Shown: positions 1-7,965, counted from the first letter of the stretch. The stretch: 8,825 nt of DNA from Gammaproteobacteria bacterium (GCA_026713405.1 JAPOON010000165.1:1-8825), one strand, 5' to 3'. The notes: generated by a model not told the origin, from the sequence alone. Numbers and translations: made by a program.

Positions 1-41
1 ATCCCCAGCCGGCCTGACGCCGCTGCCCGCCATCGCCGCCA

Positions 42-60
42 GCCGGTTGGAACAACCGGC
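42..60. repeat. Perfect inverted repeat, 8-bp arms, 3-base loop
   Basis: GCCGGTTG (42-49) and CAACCGGC (53-60) are exact reverse complements around GAA. Neither strand has a T-run after the hairpin, so a Rho-independent terminator is not supported. It could be a repressor operator, an RNA hairpin at the end of an upstream transcript, or one copy of a dispersed palindromic element. The sequence alone does not choose between these. Confidence 0.6.
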
Positions 61-129
61 GCCCGCCCGTGCCCGCGTGCTTGGAAAAGGAGCGCCGACC
101 GTCGCCACGCAACCCCGCGCAAGCGGCAA

Positions 130-143
130 CGGCCGATCGGCCG
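130..143. repeat. 14-bp perfect palindrome
   Basis: CGGCCGATCGGCCG is its own reverse complement. With only CG-rich content and no neighbouring gene start it cannot be assigned a role. It might be a protein-binding site or chance in G+C-rich DNA. Confidence 0.4.
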
Positions 144-260
144 CAGCCCGAACCGGCCAACTCGAATCATTTGCCGCCGGATCGCCTCTTGCGGGATAAT
201 CTGCGGTCGCCCGCCCCCAGCCCTTCTTCCTCAAATTTCGACTTTACGGACAGGAACTGG

Positions 261-749
261 CTAGAAGCGCAGCAGTTCGGTTTCCATCGTCTCGAGGTCG
301 ACAACGCCCACCGCGTTGTAGCCCGCGAGATGGCCGGCGCACTCGCCCGGGTTGAATTCGAGGCGGCCGGCGGTGCGTGTCAGGCGGTACAGGTGGGTGT
401 GGCCGTGCAGCGCCAGGTCGTGGTGGGTGTGGGGCAGGTCTTCGAGATCCCGGGGGTCGTGCACGACGACGATGCGGCGGCCGTGCCAGGTGCACTCCAG
501 CGGTGGCTCCTCGAAGTGGAAACCGTGGGTTGCGATGGCGCGCTCGAGGCTCTCCCGTTCGCCGCAGTCGTTGTTACCGAAAACGCCGATGAGCGGCGCG
601 GCCAGTCCGGCCAGTGCATCCAGGGTTTTCGCCTGGGTGATGTCGCCGGTGTGCACCACCCGCGCGACGCCCGCGCCGTTCAGCAACTCGACGATTTTAC
701 CGACGTTCCTGAGGTTGTTGTGGGTGTCGCTGACGACGCCGATGCGCAT
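261..749 (-). CDS. YfcE/MJ0936-family metallophosphoesterase
   Basis: Small cytoplasmic calcineurin-like phosphoesterase of 162 residues, the usual length for the YfcE/MJ0936 group. These enzymes use two metal ions, often Mn or Ni, to hydrolyse phosphodiesters; the physiological substrate is generally unknown. Metal-site motifs appear in order: SDTH (7-10), GD (35-36), GNND (58-61), a His after a beta strand (H97), and GHTH (116-119). The C-terminal NPGEC-x-G-x-L stretch (133-141) matches the MJ0936 branch, where many relatives have NPGS. H97 is followed by Asp rather than the common Gly. The ATG at 747-749 gives the expected N terminus, MRIGVVSDTH. The leader just upstream is an exact 11-bp duplication, and only a weak AGG could serve as ribosome site. 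The gene is separated by 182 bp from the upstream thiolase and is probably its own unit. Family is secure, substrate unknown. Confidence 0.93.
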   Translation of the reverse strand: MRIGVVSDTHNNLRNVGKIVELLNGAGVARVVHTGDITQAKTLDALAGLAAPLIGVFGNNDCGERESLERAIATHGFHFEEPPLECTWHGRRIVVVHDPRDLEDLPHTHHDLALHGHTHLYRLTRTAGRLEFNPGECAGHLAGYNAVGVVDLETMETELLRF

Positions 750-771
750 GTGGAGCCTATGTGGAGCCTAT
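750..771. repeat. 11-bp exact tandem duplication in the phosphoesterase leader
   Basis: The unit GTGGAGCCTAT occurs twice head to tail (750-760 and 761-771), directly against the start codon of the phosphoesterase. Read on the gene's own strand it is ATAGGCTCCAC twice, then ATG, so each copy carries the only AGG available as a weak Shine-Dalgarno. Deletion or gain of a unit would alter the leader but not the protein. Confidence 0.8.
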
Positions 772-840
772 GGAGGGAGTAACGGGAACAAGATGGGAGC
801 GGGGCTGTGGCGACGACTCGACAGGCCCGATGCTGTCTGT

Positions 841-860
841 ATCCGGCGGAATCCGGCGGA
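841..860. repeat. 10-bp exact tandem duplication
   Basis: ATCCGGCGGA is repeated twice without a spacer in the gap between the phosphoesterase and the thiolase. It is non-coding by my reading and has no evident role. It lies next to the 870-892 hairpin. Confidence 0.7.
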
Positions 861-869
861 GAGGAGGCG

Positions 870-892
870 CGGCCGGCTTTGGGGGCCGGCCG
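870..892. repeat. Hairpin with 8-bp GC arms downstream of the thiolase
   Basis: CGGCCGGC (870-877) pairs exactly with GCCGGCCG (885-892) across a 7-base loop. It lies 40 bp beyond the end of the thiolase gene on the minus strand. There is no T-run after it, so it may stabilise the 3' end of the thiolase transcript or back up the terminator at 914-933 rather than terminate by itself. Confidence 0.5.
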
Positions 893-913
893 GGCGTTCT
901 GCGGTGCTTCAAT

Positions 914-933
914 AAACCCGTTTTCGCGGGCTT
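914..933 (-). terminator. Probable Rho-independent terminator of the thiolase transcript
   Basis: On the minus strand the stop codon TAA runs straight into a hairpin. The arm AAGCCCG pairs with CGGGTTT (six Watson-Crick pairs and one G-T) across the loop CGAAAA, and ATT continues the T-rich tail as TTTATT. The stem is short and the T-tract interrupted, so strength is uncertain, but the position is right for the end of the DUF35-thiolase unit. Confidence 0.5.
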
Positions 934-2074
934 ACGCTGCTTCGAGTATGTGTATGCCGCAGGCGCTGCCCAGGCCGATCACGTGGGTGAGCCCGATGCG
1001 GGCGCCTTCCACCTGGCGGGCGCCGGCTTCGCCGCGCAGATGCGTCGACACCTCGTAGATGTTGGCGATGCCCGTGGCGCCGAGCGGATGCCCTTTGGAA
1101 AGCAGGCCGCCCGATACGTTGACCGGAACCCGGCCGCCCAGGGCGACTTGGCCGTCATCGATCATGCGTCCGGCTTCGCCTGCGCCGCATAGCCCGAGGT
1201 TCTCGTAGTGCAGGATCTCGGCGGTTGCGAAGCAGTCGTGCAGTTCGACGAGGTCGACGTCTTCCGGGCCCAGGCCCGCCATCTCGTAGGCCTTGGCGGC
1301 GGCCTCCCGGGTGCAGGTGTTGACGTCCGGCATGACCAGGTCGCGTTCCTGCCAGGGGTCGGAGGTGAGCACCGAGGCGCGTACCTTGACGGCGCGGTCC
1401 ATCAGGCCGAGTTCGCGAACCTTCTTCTCGGATGCGATGACCGCGGCGGCGGAACCGTCGACGTTCACGGAGCACATGAGCTTGGTGTTCGGGTACGAGA
1501 TCATCTCGGCGTTCATCACCACCTCCAGCGGCGTCTCGATCTGGTACATCGCCTTGGGGTTCATGGTGGAGTGATGGTGGTTCTTGACGGACACCTTGGC
1601 GAACTGCTCGAAAGTGGTGCCGTGATTGCGGGCGTGCTCCATGCCTGCCTCGGCGAAGACCGCCGGCATGGTGCCGGAACCGAACAGCCCTTCCTTGGAA
1701 ATACCCTTGCCGCCGCCGGGGCTGCCGAGCAGGCCCTTGCCCATCTGCTCGACGCCGACCGCGAGGACCATGTCGTAGAGTTCCGCCTTGACGGATGCCC
1801 AGGCTTCACGGAAAGCGGTGGCGCCGGTGGCGCAGGCGTTGGAGACGTTGACCACCGGAATGCCGGTCTGGCCGATTTCCTGGAGGATGCGCTGGCCGGT
1901 CATGTTGGCGGCCTGGAAGAGGTTGCCGCAGTAAAGGGCCTCCATGTCCTGAATGGTCAGCCCGCAGTCGTCGAGCGCCATGAGCGCTGACTCCGCGCCG
2001 ATCTGGGGCACCGTCTTGTCCGGGAAGCGCCCGAACTTGATCATGTCCACGCCAACGACATATGCATCGGTCAT
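932..2074 (-). CDS. SCP2-type (HDCF) thiolase family protein
   Basis: Acyl-CoA thiolase-fold enzyme of 380 residues, cytoplasmic, expected to make or break a carbon-carbon bond next to a CoA thioester. The nucleophile is Cys81 in NVSNACATG. The second fingerprint is HDCF (279-282) instead of NEAF. The third is GHP (328-330) with His329. Where classical thiolases have their second cysteine (CxG), this protein has Val365; another cysteine, Cys372, lies seven residues later. In SCP2-type thiolases the HDCF cysteine, here Cys281, is understood to replace the CxG cysteine, so the active site looks complete. The start at 2074 has a strong site, AGGAG seven bases upstream (2082-2086). The gene follows a DUF35 protein by about 90 bp, a pairing known from the archaeal acetoacetyl-CoA thiolase complex, the BbsAB thiolase of anaerobic toluene degradation and the Ltp2/ChsH2 steroid aldolase. 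Substrate unknown; a retro-aldolase role is less likely because the nucleophilic Cys is kept. Confidence 0.92.
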   Translation of the reverse strand: MTDAYVVGVDMIKFGRFPDKTVPQIGAESALMALDDCGLTIQDMEALYCGNLFQAANMTGQRILQEIGQTGIPVVNVSNACATGATAFREAWASVKAELYDMVLAVGVEQMGKGLLGSPGGGKGISKEGLFGSGTMPAVFAEAGMEHARNHGTTFEQFAKVSVKNHHHSTMNPKAMYQIETPLEVVMNAEMISYPNTKLMCSVNVDGSAAAVIASEKKVRELGLMDRAVKVRASVLTSDPWQERDLVMPDVNTCTREAAAKAYEMAGLGPEDVDLVELHDCFATAEILHYENLGLCGAGEAGRMIDDGQVALGGRVPVNVSGGLLSKGHPLGATGIANIYEVSTHLRGEAGARQVEGARIGLTHVIGLGSACGIHILEAA

Positions 2075-2080
2075 TTGAGT

Positions 2081-2087
2081 TCTCCTT
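2081..2087 (-). promoter_or_regulatory. Strong ribosome binding site of the thiolase gene
   Basis: AAGGAGA on the minus strand, with AGGAG ending seven bases before the ATG at 2074. This is one of the best Shine-Dalgarno sequences in the window and fixes the thiolase start. Confidence 0.75.
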
Positions 2088-2120
2088 GCTTGATAGCTGG
2101 TATTCCCTGTTCGTTACTGA

Positions 2121-2132
2121 GTTGCCGGCAAC
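2121..2132. repeat. 12-bp perfect palindrome between DUF35 and thiolase genes
   Basis: GTTGCCGGCAAC reads the same on both strands and lies about 45 bp upstream of the thiolase start. It could be an operator or a short RNA hairpin with a CCGG loop. No convincing promoter was found beside it, so its role is open. Confidence 0.45.
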
Positions 2133-2150
2133 GCCGCTGTTCCGCCGGGC

Positions 2151-2165
2151 CGGGGGATCGCCCCG
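2151..2165 (-). repeat. GC hairpin directly after the DUF35 stop codon
   Basis: CGGGG and CCCCG arms (2151-2155 and 2161-2165) surround a 5-base loop and abut the DUF35 stop codon at 2166. No T-run follows on the minus strand, so full termination is unlikely. It may protect the DUF35 message end or tune its ratio to the thiolase. Confidence 0.4.
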
Positions 2166-2579
2166 TCAGGCCTGCGGCTGGAAGAAGTAAGCGAGATAGG
2201 AGTTGCCTTCCTTGTCCTTGCGCCCGAGTGCGTCCTTGTAGACGACCTCCACGGGCATGTCGAACGCGATCTTTTCGGGGTCGGGCTCGATGTTGATGAG
2301 GTTGCCCTTGATGGCGGTGCCGTCGTCAAGGTCGACCACGGCGCTGATGTAGGGCACGTCGATGCCCGGGTAGGAGCGGTGCACGATGCAGTAGGAATAG
2401 AGGTTGCCGGTGTTCGGCAGCGTGACGGGGCTCATCTGGTCACGGGCGCCGCACTTCGAACAGATGTTGCGTTCGCCGAGAAATGTGGCGCCGCACGCCC
2501 CGCATTTGTGGCCCTCCAGGTAGGGCTCGCCGTTATCCGGCATTTTGAGGAAATCGACCGCTGGCAGTGGCTGGCCCAT
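2166..2579 (-). CDS. Zn-ribbon / OB-fold (DUF35) protein, thiolase partner
   Basis: Small acyl-CoA-associated protein of 137 residues. The N-terminal rubredoxin-like zinc ribbon has four cysteines, C26-x2-C29 and C40-x2-C43. An OB-fold follows from about residue 54, with typical NTGNLYSYCIVHR and YISAVVDLDDG strands. DUF35 proteins usually work bound to a thiolase or thiolase-like aldolase and help pass or hold the CoA substrate; the thiolase gene immediately downstream fits this. Two starts are possible. The ATG at 2579 has GGGAG five bases upstream and gives MGQPLP. The ATG at 2591 adds four residues with only GGGA in front. I prefer 2579. The gene begins a new unit 146 bp after gatB and has its own promoter candidate. 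Family is secure; substrate and the thiolase interaction are inferred. Confidence 0.9.
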   Translation of the reverse strand: MGQPLPAVDFLKMPDNGEPYLEGHKCGACGATFLGERNICSKCGARDQMSPVTLPNTGNLYSYCIVHRSYPGIDVPYISAVVDLDDGTAIKGNLINIEPDPEKIAFDMPVEVVYKDALGRKDKEGNSYLAYFFQPQA

Positions 2580-2615
2580 CGAAGCTCCCATTCGTGTCCC
2601 GAGTGAAAGCGCGAA

Positions 2616-2624
2616 ATCATAGCA
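2616..2624 (-). promoter_or_regulatory. Extended -10 promoter candidate for DUF35-thiolase
   Basis: The minus strand carries TGCTATGAT: a TATGAT hexamer (5 of 6 to TATAAT) preceded by TGn, the extended -10 form that can work without a good -35. No -35 hexamer is seen at the right distance. Transcription would begin near 2609, leaving a leader of about 20-30 bases. This is the best support that DUF35-thiolase is transcribed separately from gatCAB. Confidence 0.5.
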
Positions 2625-2725
2625 GAAAGTTTTCCGCCTGCGCGCGCGGGATTTGCCTGAACTCAGGGTCCGCCCACGCCGAGGCCGGCCGGGGCGCGGG
2701 AGTCTGCGTGAAGCGTGCTGCCCGC

Positions 2726-4177
2726 TCAGCTTTCCCGCAGCGCCTTTACGATCAGTTCGTTGGCCTGCTTCGGTTCCGCCTTGCCGCGGGTCGCTTTCAT
2801 GACCTGGCCGACGAAGAAGCCGAGCACCTTCTGCTTGCCGGCGCGGAACTGTTCGGACTGGGCGGGGTGTGCGGCGACGATCTTTTCCACCACGGTCTGC
2901 AACTCGTCGCTATCACTGATCTGGCGCAGTCCGCGTGCCTCGATGATTTCGTCGACCCCTCCCGCATCGCCTGCCCACAGCGCATCGAAGAGGGTTTTGG
3001 CGGTCTTGCCCGAGAGGGTGCCATCCTTGATCCGGGCGATCAGTGCGCCGAGGTCGGTGGCGGCTACCGGGGAATCGCCGATGGCGAGCCCTTCCCGGTT
3101 GAGATTCCTCGCGACCTCGCCGGTGATCCAGTTGGCAGCCAGCTTGGCATCGCCGCCGGTGCGCGCCGCCGCCTCGAAATAGTCGGCGATGTCCGGGTCG
3201 TTGGTGAGCCAGGCGGCATCATAATCGCCGAGGCCGAGATCCTTCCGAAACCGACGGAAGCGCGCCTCGGGCAGTTCGGGCATGCCGGCACGCACCGAGT
3301 CGACGAAAGCGTCGTCGAACTGCAGGGGCAAGAGGTCCGGGTCCGGGAAATACCGGTAATCGTCGGACATCTCCTTGCCACGCATCGGCCGCGTCTCGTC
3401 GCGGTCCGGGTCGTAGAGCCGGGTCTCGCGCACTACGGTCCCGCCGCTTTCCAGCAGGTCGATCTGCCGATGAATCTCGTGACGCACCGCCTTCTCCACG
3501 AAGCGGAACGAGTTCAGGTTCTTGATCTCGGTGCGCTCGCCGAGTTCCACATCGCCCGCGGGCCGTACCGATACGTTGGCATCGCAGCGCATGCTGCCCT
3601 GCGACAGGTCGCCGTCGCAGATCTTCAGGTAGCGCACCAGGCTGTGCAGCCTGCGGAAGCAGGCCGCCGCCTGCTCGGGGCTCCTAAGGTCGGGTTCGGA
3701 CACGACTTCGAGCAGGGGGGTACCGGCCCGGTTGAGGTCGATGCCGGTCTCTCCGGGAAAGGCATCGTGGATGGATTTGCCGGCGTCTTCCTCGAGATGG
3801 GCCCGGGTGATGCGCACCTCGATCGATTCGCCTTCGTTGAGAGGTATCTCGACAAGGCCCCGGCCGACGATCGGATGCTTGAACTGGCTGATCTGGTAGC
3901 CCTTCGGCAGGTCGGGGTAGAAGTAATTCTTGCGGTCGAAAACCGAGAAGCGGTTGATTTCGGCACCGATGGCGAGGCCGAACATGACGGCCATGCGAAC
4001 GGCCTCCCCGTTCAGCACCGGCAACGTGCCGGGCATGCCGATGTCCACGGGGCAGGCATGGCTGTTGGGCTCCGCGCCGAAGACCGGGCCGGCGCCGGAG
4101 AAGATCTTGCTGGCGGTGGCGAGCTGAACGTGCATCTCCAGGCCGATCACCGCTTCCCAGTTGCCGAAGCCGTTCAT
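2726..4177 (-). CDS. gatB: Asp-tRNA(Asn)/Glu-tRNA(Gln) amidotransferase subunit B
   Basis: GatB of 483 residues, full length. It binds the misacylated tRNA, phosphorylates the side-chain carboxylate with ATP and, with ammonia channelled from GatA, forms Gln-tRNA(Gln) or Asn-tRNA(Asn). Visible signatures are IGLEMHVQL (11-19), [18 protein letters not shown] (81-98), HLEEDAGKS (127-135), LLEVVSEPD (155-163), [12 protein letters not shown] (195-206) and [12 protein letters not shown] (273-284), followed by the helical YqeY-like tail domain that ends in [15 protein letters not shown]. The ATG at 4177 overlaps the gatA stop as ATGA, and GGAGG lies seven bases upstream inside gatA (4185-4189), so translation is coupled. 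No clear intrinsic terminator follows; 146 bp separate it from the DUF35 gene. Confidence 0.98.
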   Translation of the reverse strand: MNGFGNWEAVIGLEMHVQLATASKIFSGAGPVFGAEPNSHACPVDIGMPGTLPVLNGEAVRMAVMFGLAIGAEINRFSVFDRKNYFYPDLPKGYQISQFKHPIVGRGLVEIPLNEGESIEVRITRAHLEEDAGKSIHDAFPGETGIDLNRAGTPLLEVVSEPDLRSPEQAAACFRRLHSLVRYLKICDGDLSQGSMRCDANVSVRPAGDVELGERTEIKNLNSFRFVEKAVRHEIHRQIDLLESGGTVVRETRLYDPDRDETRPMRGKEMSDDYRYFPDPDLLPLQFDDAFVDSVRAGMPELPEARFRRFRKDLGLGDYDAAWLTNDPDIADYFEAAARTGGDAKLAANWITGEVARNLNREGLAIGDSPVAATDLGALIARIKDGTLSGKTAKTLFDALWAGDAGGVDEIIEARGLRQISDSDELQTVVEKIVAAHPAQSEQFRAGKQKVLGFFVGQVMKATRGKAEPKQANELIVKALRES

Positions 4178-5637
4178 GATGCCGCCTCCGGGACAAGCCG
4201 GTGCCAGTCGGTGGCGTGCTGGAAGGCGGCGCCCGTCTTGAGCAGCCGCTCTTCGTCGAAATGCCGGGCGATAAGCTGCGCGCCTACCGGCAGACCCTCG
4301 TGCAGGCCGCAGGGCACCGACAGGGCCGGAAGGCCGGCGAGGCTCACCGGAATGGTGAACACGTCCTGGCTGTACATGGCCACCGGGTCGCCGGCAAAAG
4401 CGCCCCGGGGGAAAGCCACGCCGGGCGCAACCGGTGCGAGCAGGAGGTCGACGTCTTCGAAGGCCCGCAGGAAGTCCTGCTGGATAAGCCTGCGAATCTG
4501 CTGCGCCTTCACGTAGTAGGCATCGAAATAGCCGACGGACAGGGCGTAGGTGCCGGTCAGGATCCGCCGCTTGACCTCGGCTCCGAAACCTTCGCTGCGG
4601 GAGCGCTCGTACAGGTCTTCGAGAGACTCCGGGTGGCTGCAGCGGTGACCGAAGCGTACCCCGTCGTAACGGGAGAGATTGGTCGACGCTTCCGCGCCGG
4701 CCACGATGTAGTAGGCGGCCACCGCTGCCTCCGTGTGCGGCAGCGACACGTCGCGGCAGCGGAAACCGAGCCCCTCCAGGGTCTCGCGCACGCCGTCCAC
4801 GAGGTGCCCGCCGGCGGACATGTGCTCGAAGAACTGCTTCGCGAGACCGACTTTGAGGGGCTCTTCGAGTTCTCCCACGCCGTTTTCAGGCACGCCGTCC
4901 AGCCAGGCATCCTGCCGGTTGCTCGAGGTTGAATCGCGGGGATCGAAACCGGCCATATAGGCCAGCGACAGGGCGATGTCGTCGACGCTGCGGGCGAAGA
5001 GACCGCCCTGGTCGAGGCTTGATGCAAAGGCGATCATGCCGTATCGGGAAACGCGGCCGTAGGTCGGTTTCAGCCCGGTTACGCCGCAGAAGGCGGCAGG
5101 CTGGCGGATGGAGCCGCCGGGATCCGTGCCCGTGGCCAGCGGCGTGATTCCCGCCGCGACACAGGCCGCGGAACCGCCGGAGGAACCGCCGGGCACCCGG
5201 TCGTGGCGCCAGGGGTTGGCCACCGGGCCGAAATGACTGGTCTCGTTGGAGGAACCCATGGCGAACTCGTCCATGTTGGCCTTGCCGACCGTGACCGTGC
5301 CGGCATCGATCAGGCGCTGGACGGCGGTGGCCGTATAGGGCGCGGTGAAATCGGCGAGCATTCGCGAACCGCAGGTGGTCCGCCAGCCATCGATGCAGAA
5401 CAGGTCCTTGTGGGCGATGGGAATACCGGTCAGGGGGGTGGCGGAACCGTTGCGAAGCCGATCGTCGGCGCGCCGGGCAGCCGCGAGCGCCTTTTCCTCG
5501 TCGATGGTGATCAGGCAGTTCAGCGATTCGTTGAGCCTTGTTGCCCTGTCCAGCGCCTGCCGGACCAGCTCCTCGCTCGAATAGTCGCCGCGGGCCAGGT
5601 CGCCGGCGATCTGGCGTACCGACGCATGCGGTTCCAT
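4174..5637 (-). CDS. gatA: Asp-tRNA(Asn)/Glu-tRNA(Gln) amidotransferase subunit A
   Basis: GatA, the glutaminase subunit, hydrolyses glutamine (or asparagine) and passes ammonia to GatB. The frame is open upstream to 5784, but that extension lies inside gatC and is unlike GatA. Starting at 5637 ([14 protein letters not shown]) gives 487 residues, the family length, and places the start 4 bp after gatC. The amidase-signature triad is present: Lys77 in AHKDLF, cis-Ser152 in GGSSGGSA (150-157) and nucleophile Ser176 in [12 protein letters not shown]. The 77/152/176 spacing equals that of the Staphylococcus enzyme (79/154/178). One oddity is that residue 173 is Pro, giving DPGGS, where GatA normally has DTGGS. 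No strong ribosome site precedes the start, so coupling to gatC is likely. Otherwise intact. Confidence 0.97.
   Translation of the reverse strand: MEPHASVRQIAGDLARGDYSSEELVRQALDRATRLNESLNCLITIDEEKALAAARRADDRLRNGSATPLTGIPIAHKDLFCIDGWRTTCGSRMLADFTAPYTATAVQRLIDAGTVTVGKANMDEFAMGSSNETSHFGPVANPWRHDRVPGGSSGGSAACVAAGITPLATGTDPGGSIRQPAAFCGVTGLKPTYGRVSRYGMIAFASSLDQGGLFARSVDDIALSLAYMAGFDPRDSTSSNRQDAWLDGVPENGVGELEEPLKVGLAKQFFEHMSAGGHLVDGVRETLEGLGFRCRDVSLPHTEAAVAAYYIVAGAEASTNLSRYDGVRFGHRCSHPESLEDLYERSRSEGFGAEVKRRILTGTYALSVGYFDAYYVKAQQIRRLIQQDFLRAFEDVDLLLAPVAPGVAFPRGAFAGDPVAMYSQDVFTIPVSLAGLPALSVPCGLHEGLPVGAQLIARHFDEERLLKTGAAFQHATDWHRLVPEAAS
4185..4189 (-). promoter_or_regulatory. gatB ribosome binding site inside gatA
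   Basis: GGAGG on the minus strand, seven bases before the gatB ATG, lies within the last codons of gatA. Together with the ATGA overlap at 4174-4177 it indicates coupled translation of the two large subunits. Confidence 0.7.
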
Positions 5638-5641
5638 GGGC

Positions 5642-5929
5642 TTATTCGACGACCCGCGGCACGATGTACATCCCATCGCGCACGGCCGGAGCGCCGGCCT
5701 GGTAGTGGGCCCGGTCGACAGTCTCGGTAAGGGCATCGGGGCGCAGCCGCTGGGAGGCGTCGAGGGGATGCGCAAGGGGCGCAACGCCTTCGGTATCGAC
5801 CGATTGCATGCGGTCCACCATGGCCACGATGCGCTGCAGGTCGGCGCGTACTTCGGGCCGTTCGCTGTCGTTCAACCGGAGCGCCGCCAGGCGCGCGAGA
5901 TGGTCGATGTCGATGCTGTCGGTATCCAT
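5642..5929 (-). CDS. gatC: Asp-tRNA(Asn)/Glu-tRNA(Gln) amidotransferase subunit C
   Basis: GatC, 95 residues, the small subunit that wraps around GatA and GatB and stabilises the complex. The N-terminal helix DIDHLARLAALRL (about 7-19) and the central VAPLAHPLDASQRLRPD stretch (about 49-65) are the family hallmarks, and the C-terminal Y-IVPRVVE matches the usual tail. It is the first gene of gatCAB and faces mreB across 107 bp. No close Shine-Dalgarno is visible: the nearest GGAG ends 19 bases before the ATG. Initiation may therefore be weak or SD-independent, but the start fits the family. Presence of gatCAB implies an indirect route to Gln-tRNA or Asn-tRNA in this organism. Confidence 0.95.
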   Translation of the reverse strand: MDTDSIDIDHLARLAALRLNDSERPEVRADLQRIVAMVDRMQSVDTEGVAPLAHPLDASQRLRPDALTETVDRAHYQAGAPAVRDGMYIVPRVVE

Positions 5930-7077
<1,148 letters not shown>

Positions 7078-7128
7078 TCCGCGACTGACCGTCTCCCGTC
7101 GCCCGCGCAGGAGGCTGGGAACTGGAAT

Positions 7129-7965
7129 ATGAAGGCCTTGTTCCTCAAAAGGTCCGTAGCCGGATACCTGTTGCTGGGTTTGATTGGCGCCTCCCTGGGA
7201 CTCATCTATCTGGACACGAACACGCCGAGGCTGGAACCGGCGCGCGATGTTCTGGGCACGATCGTCTATCCGGGGCAGGTCGTTGTCGAGAGCCCGTATC
7301 GGCTCATGGCGGCGGTGGCCGAAGCGGTCTCCAGCCAGGTCAGGCTGCTCGCCAGGGTCGACGAACTCGAGCAGCGCAACCTCGAACTCACCAAGGTCGC
7401 CCTGCAGTTGCAGGCGCTGAGAACCGAAAACGACAGGATGCGCGAACTGCTCGGCAGCCGGGCCCGCCTGCCCCCCGAGGTCCTGATCGCCGAGTTGATC
7501 GGCGTCGTCCCGAACCCCGATATCCTGCAGGTGATCATCGACAAGGGCGCCCGGGACGGCGTTCGCATCGGCCAGGCGGTAATCGATGCGGAGGGCCTTT
7601 TCGGGCGGGTCGTGGAGACGAGCCGTTTCAGCGCGTGGGTGCTGCTGATCACCGATGTCAGCCACGCGGTTCCCGTGGAACTCATGCGCAACGGGCTGCG
7701 CAGCATCGCCGGCGGCACGGGTCAGATCGATCTGCTGCTGCTCGAGAACGTGCCGGTCACCGCGGACATCCGCCAGGGAGACCTGCTGGTAACCTCGGGC
7801 CTCGGCGGGCGCTTCCCCCGCGGATATCCGGTGGGACAGGTGCAGTCCGTGCTCACTGAACGTACGCGGGCGTTCGCCCAGGTCAGCGTCAAGCCGAGCG
7901 GCCTGCTCGACCGGTCCAGCTACCTGCTGGTAGTGCTGGGCGCCGGGGAAGAGGAGTCACAGTGA
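7129..7965 (+). CDS. mreC: Rod shape-determining protein MreC
   Basis: Bitopic inner-membrane protein of 278 residues whose periplasmic part links MreB/MreD to the wall synthases PBP2 and RodA. It has a short basic start (MKALFLKR), one membrane helix (about 11-28), a coiled coil rich in Leu, Glu and Arg (about 68-108), then the double beta-barrel domain with DKGARDGVRIGQAVID (138-153), GLFGRV (156-161) and DLLVTSGLGGRFPRGYPVG (218-236). The length is on the short side because the Pro-rich tail of some homologues is missing. The ATG follows AGGAGG by 14 bases, which is long, though a nearer GGGA exists. It lies 51 bp after mreB, and its last bases overlap the mreD start. Confidence 0.96.
   Translation: MKALFLKRSVAGYLLLGLIGASLGLIYLDTNTPRLEPARDVLGTIVYPGQVVVESPYRLMAAVAEAVSSQVRLLARVDELEQRNLELTKVALQLQALRTENDRMRELLGSRARLPPEVLIAELIGVVPNPDILQVIIDKGARDGVRIGQAVIDAEGLFGRVVETSRFSAWVLLITDVSHAVPVELMRNGLRSIAGGTGQIDLLLLENVPVTADIRQGDLLVTSGLGGRFPRGYPVGQVQSVLTERTRAFAQVSVKPSGLLDRSSYLLVVLGAGEEESQ

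Larger units (their letters stand above)
1..260. other. Left-edge region with no assignable gene
   Basis: No recognisable gene was found here. On the plus strand one frame is open from the window edge (base 2) to a TAA at 197-199, 65 codons rich in Ala, Gly, Pro and Arg. Its third-position G+C is high at first but falls towards the end, and the product resembles no family I know, so it is at best the tail of an unknown gene convergent with the phosphoesterase. On the minus strand all three frames are open from about 166 to the edge, with Arg-rich or low-complexity products. That is what G+C-rich non-coding DNA often gives. The stretch also holds a strong hairpin (42-60), a palindrome (130-143), and a plus-strand promoter-like pair, TTGCCG (171-176) and GATAAT (195-200). 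Confidence 0.5.

Noticed and set aside
69..782. 237-codon plus-strand frame across the left region and the phosphoesterase
   Set aside because: Most of it is antisense to the phosphoesterase, whose metal-binding motifs are unambiguous, and the N-terminal part looks non-coding.
1208..1990. 260-codon plus-strand frame opposite the thiolase
   Set aside because: The thiolase has all family motifs; the antisense product is unlike any known protein.
2432..2620. 62-codon minus-strand frame starting inside the promoter candidate
   Set aside because: It overlaps the DUF35 gene in another frame and has no recognisable features; its ATG is part of the -10 hexamer.
2683..2690. GGCCGGCC palindrome between gatB and DUF35 as a gatB terminator
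   Set aside because: Eight bases without a loop or T-run; extended pairing is imperfect, so no terminator is claimed.
2567..4516. 649-codon open frame on the plus strand opposite gatB and the end of gatA
   Set aside because: It lies antisense to clearly conserved gatB and gatA and has no family resemblance. Long antisense frames are expected in G+C-rich genes.
5638..5784. Upstream extension of gatA (49 extra codons)
   Set aside because: The extension is encoded within gatC in another frame and is Pro/Arg/Ser-rich. GatA homologues begin near the ATG at 5637.
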